This document shows, in pieces, positions 48,241 through 58,558 of a stretch of 64,000 nucleotides of DNA. Both the position numbers and the translations under genes were made by a program. Each line of letters begins with the position of its first letter. Within the stretch, counting starts at the first letter, position 1. The DNA lies in NCBI GenBank assembly GCA_021234155.1, contig JAJEKV010000002.1, positions 9,680,780 through 9,744,779 of the forward strand, in the 5' to 3' direction. The stretch is from Isoetes taiwanensis (taxonomy: Eukaryota; Streptophyta; Lycopodiopsida; Isoetales; Isoetaceae). The notes under the pieces were generated by a model, which saw nothing but the letters and a program-made list of their open reading frames with translations, made no database searches and had not been told where the DNA came from.

Positions 48241-48663
48241 TTTGTTTTTTATTTTTACCAGCTCCTCTTGGAGTTCTAGAGGCACATGAGAAAAAAGGAT
48301 CTCTCTGGATCCACGGTGCCGGAGGCGGGGTAATGAGGCAAAGAACTTTTTTGAGTAGGTCAACCTCCGCAGCAATATTTGATATGTCCGAGAGCGGGAG
48401 GTTGAGATATGGAAGGTGTATCTTGTCGCTGTTGAGCTCGTGGTGGCATGAACATTAGCCAATGTGCGGCCTTCAAGCCAGCCTTGCATGAGGTTCAAAA
48501 TGCTTTGACGAACTTTAGGCATGACATGCATGAGTTTCGCCAAGTCGTGCAAAGTGAACCTTTTTTTCCTCTTCATGAGGAATTGTGTCGACGCAAAGGC
48601 AAGCTGCGTGCCATTAGGAATAATGGTTAAGGGACGGGACGCTGGTCCGGGCGTGGAAACCAA
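47932..48663 (-). pseudogene. In-frame gypsy gag/protease-linker to copia integrase fusion ORF
   Basis: A 243-codon open frame crosses the duplication junction. Residues 1 to about 135 are gypsy (LHDLAKLMHVMPKVRQSILN, SHVPLELQEELVKIK) and the rest is copia integrase (TCFGEFIFSKENLKL, IDNGGEF, QNGVVERRN). Formed by end joining; nothing suggests function. The equivalent junction at 29585 is frameshifted. Confidence 0.7.
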
Positions 48664-50460
48664 ACCAACCCAATTTGACTACCGGATCGAGGATTAAGAG
48701 CCCCGAAAAATTTCTTCCCGCGGCTTGTTGATCCATCCGAGGTTGATTGGCGTGAGCCGGTTGATAGCGTGGATTGCCGAGGCGCTACGAGGTGGCTTCC
48801 GGCGAACGGACGCGGCCTTGCTTGCCATTGGCAATCCAAAGTTGGTAAGCCGTGAGGCGGACCGAGGTGGTCCGGATTGGTGCCGTGAAGCCGCACCAAC
48901 TTGTGGAAGTTGAGGACATGCCGTGGTGGTATGACCCCATTCGTGACAGCTGATAACACCGAGCTTTAGAAGGATCAAAAAGGGGCGGTGCTAGGTCCCC
49001 GCTGTTGCTCTGCTGTCGATAGAGTTGATTGGGTTGAGCCCGCAGCGGGTTGCGGCCGATATTGCGATTGTTGCCGAAGTTGTTGTTTGCACTTGATAAA
49101 CCAACTTTGTTGGGAAAGGTGTAGGATGAGTGCGAAAGTGCACTCTCCCGTGGCATGATTGCACATGTTGCATCTTTTACAATGAGGCGGGCCATTGGTG
49201 GAGTTGCACTCATTTGCCAAGTGGCCTTTGATGTTTGCGTGTGATATGACACCAGATCCGATCGCTGTGGATTGGCGGGTTGAGGTTGGATAGCAATGCT
49301 GGGAACCATGACGGTGGAATAAAAGGGAGCTCCCAAGAGCCACGCCACGGATGAAACATTGATCGAAAGTGATTGACAAGGTCGATAGCCTGCCCCAAAG
49401 TCTTCTGCCAGTATTCACCATGAGTCTGATAGCTGGAAAGATCCGGCTCGCGGCTCGCACCTTTTGAGTTTGCCGAAAGTATGTGAAGTCGATCCGCAAA
49501 ATTCCCCGGGGACTCTCAGAGGCTCTTGTTGAAGGTCATTGAGTTGCTTTAGATGAAGTTGATCATCATCCGTGGGTTCCATAGTGAGAAAGAAAAGCGC
49601 CATTTCACCAATCTTGTTTCCAAAGTGGCTTTTGTTGGACATAAGCCATTGATGAGGAGAGCCACGCAAAGGTGGTGGAAAAGATATGGAATTTCAAATT
49701 GAGGTTGTGCATGACCATTTAGGGCAGCCGAGCCCTCGAATTCTTCCATGTGGGCCTCGAGCACTTTGGTCTAATGGTTTGCCTTCGTGGTTGCCAAAGG
49801 TTGGATAAGTCAACTTAAGGGTCCGGAAGGTAGAGGTGAAAGTGCTTGGCCGGACAGAACCGATAAGGATTATAGTGAGGTGGAGTTGGAGGTGGCATGG
49901 TGCCCGGACCCCGATGAAGGGGTGATCAAGAGGGAGGTACCAAGGTGCCCGAGTATTGGTTTTGAGGTCGGTAAGGTTGTAAACAGAAGAGCGGTGGGAA
50001 ATGTAGGGAAGGGAAATTCCCGAGGAGGCTAAAAAGAGACATGTGGATTTCCCCGCCCACCCGGGGGAGATGATGGTTGTGAAGGCAGAGGCGCATGGCC
50101 TCAAGAGTGATGGATGTAGGCATGTTCGGGGTATGAAAAGTAAGGTCGAGAAGGTTGAGCCCGATAGGGCCCCCGATAGTGATGAGGTGACTGAGGTCGT
50201 GAGCAATGTTTGCACGCTTGAGGCGGGAATTTGGATGAGACATGACACGAGGGGTGGGTGGCGCCGACCGAGCCCCTAGATGTAATGTGGCCTCCCTCAA
50301 TGTCATAAGCGTATCCATATATATCGGGAACAACTTCCCCGTCACGATGACGCTCCAAGCGAGACGCCGTCTGGGAAAGAAGTTCTTCTGGCGTGAAGTT
50401 TCGGGCGGACATGGCGACAGACGAGAGGAAAGTCGAATCGCATTCGGCAATGGGCGATGT
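48241..50460 (-). pseudogene. Gypsy-a 5' part (gag and start of protease), copy 4
   Basis: Counterpart of 29585-31746. Gag knuckle region near 49230-49100 (GHLANECNSTNGPPHCKRCN, CNHATGECT), capsid LHLKQLNDLQQEPL near 49560-49500, Pro-rich N-terminus near 49800-50250. Confidence 0.7.
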
Positions 50461-51060
50461 TGTTTGGGGTCCGGGTTCGGGAACTCCTGCAAGACAGCTC
50501 TCCGGAGGACCCGTGGATCTAACAGAGAACCCGGGGACTATGTCACGCTGGATTTGCAAGAAGAGAACAAGAAGAAGAAAAAACAGAACAAAAGAGAACA
50601 AAGAGAGGAAAAAATGATAAGCTTCCTTGATATCAATGATGAACATACATGAGCTCTCGCAATCGAGAGAAGACTGAAATGAGACAAGACTCAAAACTCA
50701 TCTAAAACTCATGTGCTAGCTCTACTCATATATATAGTACAATGGCCTTTGGCCCAATATAGACACTCGACCGATCTCTGCGTGCGACTCCTCGAAGGAG
50801 GCCCGATTTGCGGTGAATGCCGGGCGGTGCCTCTTGAAAAGCCCGGAATCACGCCGACGCCGACACAAGCGTGACGGATGGGCCGCCACTTGTCCGAAGG
50901 GGGCGCTTGGTAGCGTGATCCCGCTTTGATCAAGGCGGGTTCGGCCGCTTGGTCTTCGCCGGGCCTTGGACGACCGGGACCCGCGGCCTCGCCTCGAGGA
51001 TCCTTGACTTGACTCCGTCCGTCAGAGCAAATAGTCCCTGCACTGAGGCACAGACTAACA
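50461..51060 (-). repeat. Gypsy-a 5' LTR, copy 4
   Basis: 600 bp from TGTTTGGGGTCC to GACTAACA, type a. TATA motif at 50728-50737 (minus strand). CCGCA follows. Confidence 0.85.
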
Positions 51061-51276
51061 CCGCAAAGATACTTCTTTGGCAAATAAAGACTCCTTCTAA
51101 AGTCTAATGCACTTTGAATGCCCAAGAAATAGTGAAGCAATCCAAGACACTTCATATCAAAGGTCTTCCTCAACATTTCTAGTTCTATTTTGGTCATATT
51201 TTCTAAACTTCCAAAAAGTATGAGATCATCTATATAAAGGACAAGTAGAATGACATCTTTTCCCTCATACTTAATA
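51061..51276 (-). pseudogene. Copia RT, C-terminal half, copy 4
   Basis: LVLYIDDLILFG with Y-I-D-D at about 51236-51225, LENMTKIELEMLRKTFDMKC and LHYFLGIQ. The YIDD catalytic pair is intact. MULE target duplication at 51268-51276. Confidence 0.85.
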
Positions 51277-51689
51277 GGGGAAAAACTACAGATTACCCTT
51301 ATGTTTTGACATATTTTCCCACATACCCCTAACTTTTCAAATATTAATGGAATGCCCTTGGTCAATGTACAATGTATAATGTAGTTTTAATAATTGTTGA
51401 AATACCCTTATGTTTTGACATAATTTCTCAAATGCCCTTATGTTTCCTTCAAATTCACAAAATACCCTTGATACCTCTAACGTGTGTTTTGTTTCAAATT
51501 TCAAAAGTTTCAAGAATCACAAAATACCCTTAAGTTTTGCAAAAATGTTTGGAATGCCCTTGAGCCCAAACGTTTGTTTTGAATGCTCCATACATCATTA
51601 AAATTCAACAAGAGAATTTCAAATGCCAAAGTAGGCCAAGATCAACTTAAATCTCATAAATATTGTCTTGAAGCACAATAAACACAATG

Positions 51690-53179
51690 GACGCATTGCT
51701 AACTAGATGGGTGCCCTGCATGTCCTTGAGTTGTGGTCCCTACCCTTGCATCTACTACAATGATGAACTTCCTTCACTTCTTCTTCACCCCTTACTTAAT
51801 CCTCTTTGTTCGTGGGCTTATGGAGGTCTTCTTTGTCACTGAGGCAACATTGTACCTAGAACATTAGGAACAATAACGGGTGCATGATCTCCTATAGGTT
51901 TCGTGAGTAGGAAGTGAGAAAAATGCTTGATGAGCATAGCTCAACACGCCAAGATTTCTATATAGTATTGCACATGCCGCATGTGCACAAGGAATACTCT
52001 CCTCACCGCCATTCGCCGCAAGAGCATGTTCTCATTTCCAAATTACAATCCTAGATTTTGAAGACAAAATCTCATACTCAACTTCGATGTCGAATAATCC
52101 AAAGAAGAGCACCCACGATCACATGCTCTTTCACATCCTCGCACAAAGACGGGAGTCAATGCCAACTGTGCATATTGGCCTGCCTTTGTTATGTAGGAAT
52201 CTGCTTGTTGTCGACGTTCATGAAACCATGTCATTAACTTATGCTGAATTAACTCCAACATAGCTAACACGAGCAACTCCCTAGGTTCATGCAACCAAGA
52301 ATTTAGAGATTCTCGCAATATTAGAAGTTAGATGACCATACCCCCGCCCCCTTGAATTTTGAGTTTGCCCAATGTGTAGGATCACCGCAACAAGTATCCA
52401 AATGGTAGCTTGGGCATTAGCAAAGACGCATTTCGTAAATCACTTCATCATATTTATAGTATTGGCACATGTCGCATTCCATAACAAATGCACAAGGGTT
52501 GTACTTTGAAGACCCTCCTAAAATTGTCGGGCTAAATGGCGCATGCAATAAGCATGAGGTACTTGTGCCCCCAAAATAATCTCAACACCTTCTACCAAAC
52601 CTTTTTGTCTATCTGAAATGAAAGTGACTTGTTGTGCATGATGCATACAATTCTTCAAATTTTGAAGGAACCATACCCAATTATCATCATTTTCAAGACT
52701 TACTACTTAAAAGCAATTGGAAACAATCCATCATTCCCATCTATTGTCAGAGTCGGCCAATAGTATACCAAGATATCGTCCCTTTAAATGGGTGCCATCC
52801 AAACCTATCACTGGTCTGCAAGAAGAGAATCCCTTCAAACTAGCATTATAAGCAATAAAAAGTCGAAAGAAACGATCCTCAGGAGACTTCTGAACAAATG
52901 CTATGCTTACTGGATTCATCTTCAATATTTCTTCATAATCTCCTCCAATTTCTTATAGGCCTCTACGTGATCACCATGGATTTGGGAGTTTGCCGCTTCT
53001 TTTGCTTTCCATGCAAGGCCATAAGATATTGCTATACCTTCTTCTCTTCTGACATCACCAACGAGATCTTTTGGCCGCAAACTAGGCTGTTCTCGGAATC
53101 TTTCAATAGTGCGATTAGCGAGCCACTCCGTGCTAACTTCTTTATTGCCAAGACGTGCTGCTCCAGCACAGTTGTGCAC
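51690..53179 (-). pseudogene. MULE transposase, full-length but frameshifted
   Basis: N-terminal MuDR part (53179-52922): ANRTIERFREQPSLRPKDL, YGLAWKAKEAANSQIHGDH, EAYKKLEEI. Next segment (52925-52731): MNPVSIAFVQKSPEDRFFRL and CRPVIGLDGTHLKGRYLG with the first catalytic Asp. The C-terminal part (52318-52043) has RESLNSWLHEPRELLVLAML. The middle is disturbed at CAG/CTG sites that are intact in copy A, so the source element may have encoded a complete transposase. Confidence 0.8.
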
Positions 53180-53204
53180 AGCTTCAAACTTCTTGATTGT
53201 TGCA

Positions 53205-53470
53205 GCTCCATAGAAAAGCCTGTGGCAAAAGTCTATGGCAAATTCCTATAGAAAAGTCTGTGGCAAAAGTTTGTGGCAAACGTCTGTATAAAATCTGTGG
53301 AAAAATGCGAATCTGTGGCAAAAATCTGTCGGAATCTTCTTCCAGTAGCTTCGCTACAATTGCATAGCAACAGGATTTCTGTGATGAAAGAATCTGTGGC
53401 AAAAGATTTGTGGCATACAATTTCCGTGGCAACAGAATCGCTGCTGCTCCAATCGATTAGGAAATCGGAA
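53205..53470. repeat. Minisatellite-like repeat in MULE copy C
   Basis: Imperfect direct repeats of a roughly 15-18 bp motif around TCTGTGGCAAAAG, seen at least eight times with variable spacing. Located between the transposase N-terminus and the inverted repeat. The 3' border coincides with the deletion endpoint of copies A and B (53466). Confidence 0.6.
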
Positions 53471-53896
53471 ATGTGCTGAAGAAATCAGGAAATAAAAAAA
53501 TCTGCATCAGGAAATCAGGAAATCTGCTGAAGAAATCGGATTTGCTGCTGCTGCTCCAATCGAACAGGAAAATCAGATCGTTGCTGCTTTATGCTGAGAA
53601 AATTGAATTTGCTCCAATCGAACCCTAAAACCAGTGAAAATTTCTTGCTGTAGCACCGAAAAAGCATAAGCCTTTTCTAGAAACTGGAGGGAGCGGAAAC
53701 GAACCGCTTGCAAAAGGATATTTGAAGAAATACGAAAAAACTAGAGGGTATCTTGTGATAAATCAAAATCTTCAAGGCCAAATACGTTGACCAGGGGCAT
53801 TCTATTAATATTGAAAAGTTAGGGGTATGTGGGAAAATATGTCAAAACATAGGGGTAATCTGTAGTTTTTCTCTATTAGTTTTTCCCTACTTAATA

Positions 53897-54427
53897 TATA
53901 AATTTGGATCAGCCTCTGATCGCACAAGACCCCTGCTTAATAAATGCATATCCATCTTTGCATACTAAGCTCTAGGGATTGTTTCAGCCCATACAACGCC
54001 TTTTTCAATCTGCATACAAAGCGCTTACTGTCTTCTGTATACCCTTGAGGTTGTTTCATATAGACTTCTTCTACAAGATCACATTCAAAAATGCACTTAT
54101 AACATCAAGTTGATGGAGCTTCCATCCAAATTGAGCTGTGAAAACCATAATCAATCTGATTTTTTCATTTTTGCAACAACAAATGGGTTTCGTAATAGTC
54201 AACATCTTCTTTTGAGCATATCCCCCTTATGCCCGCTAGCCTTATACTTACTAATTGTTCCATCAACAAAGGTACTTTTTACCTTGTACACCCATTTCGA
54301 TCCAATAATATTCTTGTCTTTTGATCTCGCCACAATCTCCCATGTTTTATTCCTTAGCAGGACTTGAACCTATGACCATTAGGTTAAAGGTCCAATATGT
54401 TGCTATAAACTTCATCCATCGCTGCCT
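53897..54427 (-). pseudogene. Copia RT, N-terminal half, copy 4
   Basis: Same as 44890-45420, carrying the LDVISAF region, the 44-bp tRNA-like insertion and AAMDEVYSN at the LINE-like insertion border. One base is missing near 54082 relative to copy 3. Confidence 0.8.
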
Positions 54428-56101
54428 GGTTTTTGTCGGGCCCACCGCCAAAGATTCAGGTGCCACCGCCAAAGATCGGGCAACAGTGAGAAGGGAAGCG
54501 CAGATCCGCATTCCGCCAAGCTCCGGGCCGCTGGCGTAGGCCTTTGGCAAGTTAGGGGCCCAACTCGCGTAATCCAAATGGGCTCAAGCACAACCGCATC
54601 CACCGCTTTGTTTGCTTTCCGCCTTCGTCCCAATCCACCGTAATTTGCATCAGTTGGTTTTGGCATCACGCCTAAGTATTGCTTCAGCTCGCTTTTTGCA
54701 AAATTTTCTCGGTATGGCAGCACATCTCTTCACCTAGTTTGGCTTTGGCATCAACGGAACAGGGCCAAGACTAATCCTATCTCTTTGCCAAGATAGCCCA
54801 CCGCAAAAAGACACCTCCTTCCACACACCAGCCTTGTAATTTTCTATACCTCAGCCGGGCCAACATCCTACCTCTTTACAAGATACCCAACTACAAAGAT
54901 ACCCTTCCACATCAGCCTTTGTAGTTCTCTATAGCTCAAAGCCATCTGATTTCCGCCACCGCTAATTTCTAGCCCATCCACTTGTTGCCTCGAATGGCTT
55001 GTCGATCAAGCGCGGGCCGTGACACCCGTGAAAAGAACCTCGCTAAGTCGCCTCGAGTTTGGCCTTGAATAGGCTCTATGACCCCGCAATTGCGCCCATA
55101 TCTTCGCAGCCCCATCATTTGGGCCTCAACTTATATACCGGCATACCCCGCATTAACACCTCGTGACACGCACCGCCCAGATGCATCTTCTACCGCAGCT
55201 TTGACCGTAATTGATGCTCTGGATCCATTGTCCGCCTCCAGATTTGTTGGTCGGGATCCGCACGATCCAATCGACAGTCACACTCACAGGAACATCGGCT
55301 CAGTTGTTCTCTTGGGAAGCCGGGTCCAAATTTTTAGAGATGCCGCTACAATAGAGTCGATTCAAATGCAGAAGACCGCAGTTGTCGCACCCGCCCCTCC
55401 ACGGGGTTAGCTGCCCTGAGCATGTGGATGCTACGTCCCAGGCCGATGATACCACGCCTATGCCCACAAGGCCATCATCCGCAGATTGTTTGCCCACTGC
55501 ACAAGTCCCGCTTGGTTCCCGACCAGCCACAACGCACCAAGTAGCCCCGAACCCACGTGACATTGTGGGTTTGGAGGAAGCAAGTTTACACCCTCAAAGC
55601 GATGAGGTCACCCGCTTTTGCAGAGGTGATGCACATAAAGGCAGATGGCATTCTCTCGCTTGTCAAGTTGGAGCAAAGACGACCGACCGCCTGGCCATTT
55701 ACCGGGTCGGGCAGTGGATGCTTTGTCCAGCCGCACATCCTCCGCCATGGCAATCACTTGCAAGGGACCTCCTTCTCCGGCCCAGAAGATCTTACCCCAA
55801 AGACAGCCTCCGCCGACGGAAGGATGAATTGTGTCGAGTCCACGAGGCTCGCCCGCGACCGAAGTGGGTCAGGTATAGAGGCGCCGTGCTATCATTCGAT
55901 CACCGCCACTTGATCCATGGGCAAAGGGCGCCTAGTTGATTTGACTCAAGATTTGCTTGGGCTTATGCCCTTCTGTTGTGTTTTATTTTAGTATTGTGAT
56001 TTGCTACGGTAGCATCGCTCCCGAAGTTCTCCCCGAGGTACTTTTGGCTAGACCCCACGCTTGATTTTGGCTTCGCCTTTTGGTTTGGTCACCGGCTTGG
56101 T
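54428..56101 (+). mobile_element. LINE-like insertion X, copy 3
   Basis: Counterpart of 45421-47192. Its 3' end is lost together with about 90 bp of copia (the SIEEALGSKDWKE codons): the sequence passes from GGTCACCGGCTTGGT directly to copia CCATTGGCTG. Confidence 0.55.
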
Positions 56102-56985
56102 CCATTGGCTGATTTTCGTTTTTCATGGTTAGTGCTTTTAGTGGGTGTTTTCCTTTATCATTCACATCATGTTGCAAGCTTGCAAATGTCCCTTGGCTGC
56201 GAGCAAATGGCCTATGTGCCCAAGCATCACATTTAGCGTTTTTAATTGATGATGACGCTTCTAAATTTACCTCAACTCCTTGCTTATTGGCCAAGTCTTC
56301 TTGGGGTTTTCGTCTTTCATATACTAGCACCGTTTCTGGCTATTGTTTGATTGGTGCATCATCAATTTGCTGCTGCAACAATTTGTCAGACTTCATTTCA
56401 TCATTGCCAAACATTAGAGGAATTTCAAATATCTTATCTTCTTCCTCCTTAGCTCCTGTAGCATTGATTGGATCTGCAGAAACTTCATCGAAGATTACAT
56501 CACGGGAAACAATTAATTCTTCCTTGATTGGATCCTATAATCTATATTCTTAGGCCCTCTTGTCATATCCAACAAAAGTACAAACTTTTGACCTGCTATC
56601 CAACTTTATTTTACCGTGTTCTTTATGAACATAAACAAATGCTTTGCATCCGAAAATTTTCAAGTGTCTTACCCTTGGTTTTCTTCCATAATAAGCCTCG
56701 TAAGGCATCATGCCATTCAAGATTATTGTTCCGGCCTATTAAGAAGATAGATTGAAGTCAAAGCCGCTTCAACCCAAAACCTATGAGGCATTGAGCCATA
56801 AGGGATATGAGCATATTAGCAATGGTCCAATTACGCCTCTCCACAACTCCATTTTGCTGCGAGGAGTAAGGTGCAATGACGTGCTTTTGAATGCCAGCCT
56901 CAACTTGCAACTTAAATTTCTGAAAAAGCTTAAAAAGTTTCAGATTTTCTTTTGAGAAAATAAATTCCCCAAAACACGTGTTTCG
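56102..56985 (-). pseudogene. Copia integrase region, original copy, with 87-bp deletion
   Basis: CTG/CAG mostly intact. Reads FIFSKENLKLFKLFQKFKLQ then GIQKHVIAPYSSQQNGVVER, FGCKAF-type, TFVGY, SRDVIFDEVSADPINATG and EEEDKIFEIPLMFGND. Compared with copy 2, 29 codons holding LRIDNGGEF and its catalytic Asp are missing at 56895/56896, in frame. Confidence 0.8.
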
Positions 56986-57230
56986 CATACTCTTTATAGG
57001 AGGCAAGCCCCTAACTTCCTCATAATTGGATAGGGTTTTTAAAGCACCATAGCTTAGATGGCCATACCTTTTATGCCAAATTTCTGAAATTTTGCAATAA
57101 GCCGCTGCGTTAACTTCATCCAATTTAAAAATAATTGCTTCTTTATCATCAAAGAGGATTTTGAATCCCATTTTGGCAATGAAACCAAAAGAAATCATAT
57201 TTCTTTTGAGCCCAGGGACTAATTTAACAT
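56986..57230 (-). pseudogene. Copia GAG-pre-integrase domain
   Basis: The minus strand reads SEIWHKRYGHLSYGALKTLS, the conserved H-x-R-x-G-H motif of the copia GAG-pre-integrase zinc-binding domain, followed by EVRGLPPI. It passes directly into FGEFIFSKEN, so the first integrase Asp region is missing from the host element too. Confidence 0.8.
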
Positions 57231-57324
57231 TGCTAAAACAAAGAATTTTCTCTTCTATACCTTTTATGTTAATAGAACCTTCTTCCTTAATGTCTAAAGC
57301 AGAATTATTGCAAGCAAAATTCTT

Positions 57325-57590
57325 TTACCATTGTACCTTTGAGAAGAGTTTTTCATCGCTGGATACATGAGTTGAACGACCACTATCCAAATAACCTGGT
57401 TTTGATGATTCTACTACATCGTCCGCTACATTCACAAACGTAGCAAATTCTTTTGAAGCCGAAGATGTACCTTCTTCAAGGAAATGCGACTCCTCCTCCA
57501 TTTTTAATTCCAAAATACCCTTTTTCAAAGGGAAATCTACTGCAACATGTCTGAATTCATCACAACAGTAGCATTTTACCTTTTTCTTCC
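57325..57590 (-). pseudogene. Copia protease and Gag zinc knuckle
   Basis: CYCCDEFRHVAVDF (57580-57538) is a CCHC knuckle whose last Cys is Phe. Downstream, PGYLDSGRSTHVS (about 57400) is the copia aspartic protease active site D-S-G. The frame 57325-57528 covers the protease; a frameshift near 57330 separates it from GAG-pre-integrase. Confidence 0.75.
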
Positions 57591-57779
57591 AATCATCTTG
57601 CTGACTTTAATGATCAAATTTTGTATAAGGAGCTATCTTTCTCGTCCTCTTCCACATGAACTCCTTCCGCTACCTTTTTGAGTTGTATCATACAAGAATT
57701 ATTGCTGAGAGGATCTGGACTGCGATCCTCTTCTATTCGCCCTATTAGATTTGCCTCCTCCTTGAGAAAATCCAAAATT

Positions 57780-58500
57780 TAATTGCTGACACCCAATGCG
57801 GGAACGATGTAACTACCCCGAACTCAGTTGCAGTAGGCTTTGCCGGGCCACATGCTCTTTTGGTCTTTGACGTTCGACCTCAATGCTTTCTGCTGCAAAC
57901 CTGCAGCTACCTCCTCAAAGGTAGGTTGATTATCATCCTTGCCTCCTCTAATTTGAAAGCCATTCAAGAAGCTTCCAAATTTTGGTGTCCCTTGATAGAT
58001 GACATTAAGCAAGTCATCTTCACTTAATTTTACTCCAATCGCTGCCAATTGAGCTGCAATTCTTCTAATTGAATTAGAAAAATCCTTCATGTCTTTGCAA
58101 TCCTTCAATCTTATGGCATTCAATTGATCCTTCAAATATTGTTTTCGTATATGAGTCTTTATCTCATACAAGGTCTAAAATCTGATCCAAGTTTCATGGG
58201 CATATTTTATCCCAAGTATATGCATTTGCATCTTCTCATCAATTGAAATTTTGATGAGGAATAAGGCCTTGTTATTCTCCAACTATTTCAGCTACTTATC
58301 CGATGAGGAGGCAAATTTTTTGGTGACTTTCCGTCCACTTGCTGATTTGTGGACGCTCTAGGATTAATTTCATCAACAATTCTCATCAGACTTGCAAGCT
58401 CAAAGGCCAGTTCATCTTATCCTTCTATGCTGGGTAATTTCTACCATTCAATATAAACTTCTCATGCATCAACACTTTCTTCATTCCTTCCATGACCTGC
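57780..58500 (-). pseudogene. Copia gag
   Basis: The 115-codon frame 57824-58171 has the UBN2-type gag pattern: YLKDQLNAIRLKDCKDMKDF, SIRRIAAQLAAIGVKLSEDD, LLNVIYQGTPKFGSFLNG, EEVAAGLQQKALR. The N-terminal half (58172-58500) is frameshifted, with NLSSIEGDKM-like sequence. Structural protein of the copia particle. Confidence 0.75.
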
Positions 58501-58544
58501 ACACCAACTTTTTAGATGGCCAACCTAATGGATGTAGGTTGTAA

Positions 58545-58556
58545 GATCTGATACCA
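58545..58556 (-). other. Copia primer binding site (tRNA-iMet)
   Basis: The minus strand reads TGGTATCAGATC two bases inside the 5' LTR. The initiator-Met tRNA 3' end of plants gives TGGTATCAGAGC; eleven of twelve bases match. Confidence 0.8.
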
Positions 58557-58558
58557 AA

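Larger units (their letters stand above)
33711..52480. repeat. Tandem duplication unit U2 (18.8 kb)
   Basis: Second copy of 15012-33710. Positions correspond throughout: MULE starts 24284 and 42891, copia-gypsy junctions near 29585 and 48241, LTR starts 31747 and 50461. It shares diagnostic variants with U1 that gypsy-b lacks, such as GGAATTCCATCC in the integrase end (17650 and 36278) against GGAGTGCCATCT at 7260. Confidence 0.8.
51277..53887 (-). mobile_element. MULE copy C, longest copy
   Basis: 2611 bp between TACTTAATA copies (51268-51276, 53888-53896), with inverted repeats as in copy A. Keeps the N-terminal part lost from A and B. The transposase pseudogene spans about 51690-53200. 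A minisatellite-like region lies upstream of the coding part. Confidence 0.9.

Noticed and set aside
53205-53470. CRISPR-like array
   Set aside because: Repeat units are imperfect, spacers are irregular and often absent, and the context is a plant MULE.
2042-56100. A RIP-like or deaminase mutational process acting on repeats
   Set aside because: Changes at CAG/CTG include indels and C-to-other substitutions with identical wrong strings at independent loci; deamination would give C-to-T or G-to-A only. RIP is also fungal, while the elements are of plant type.
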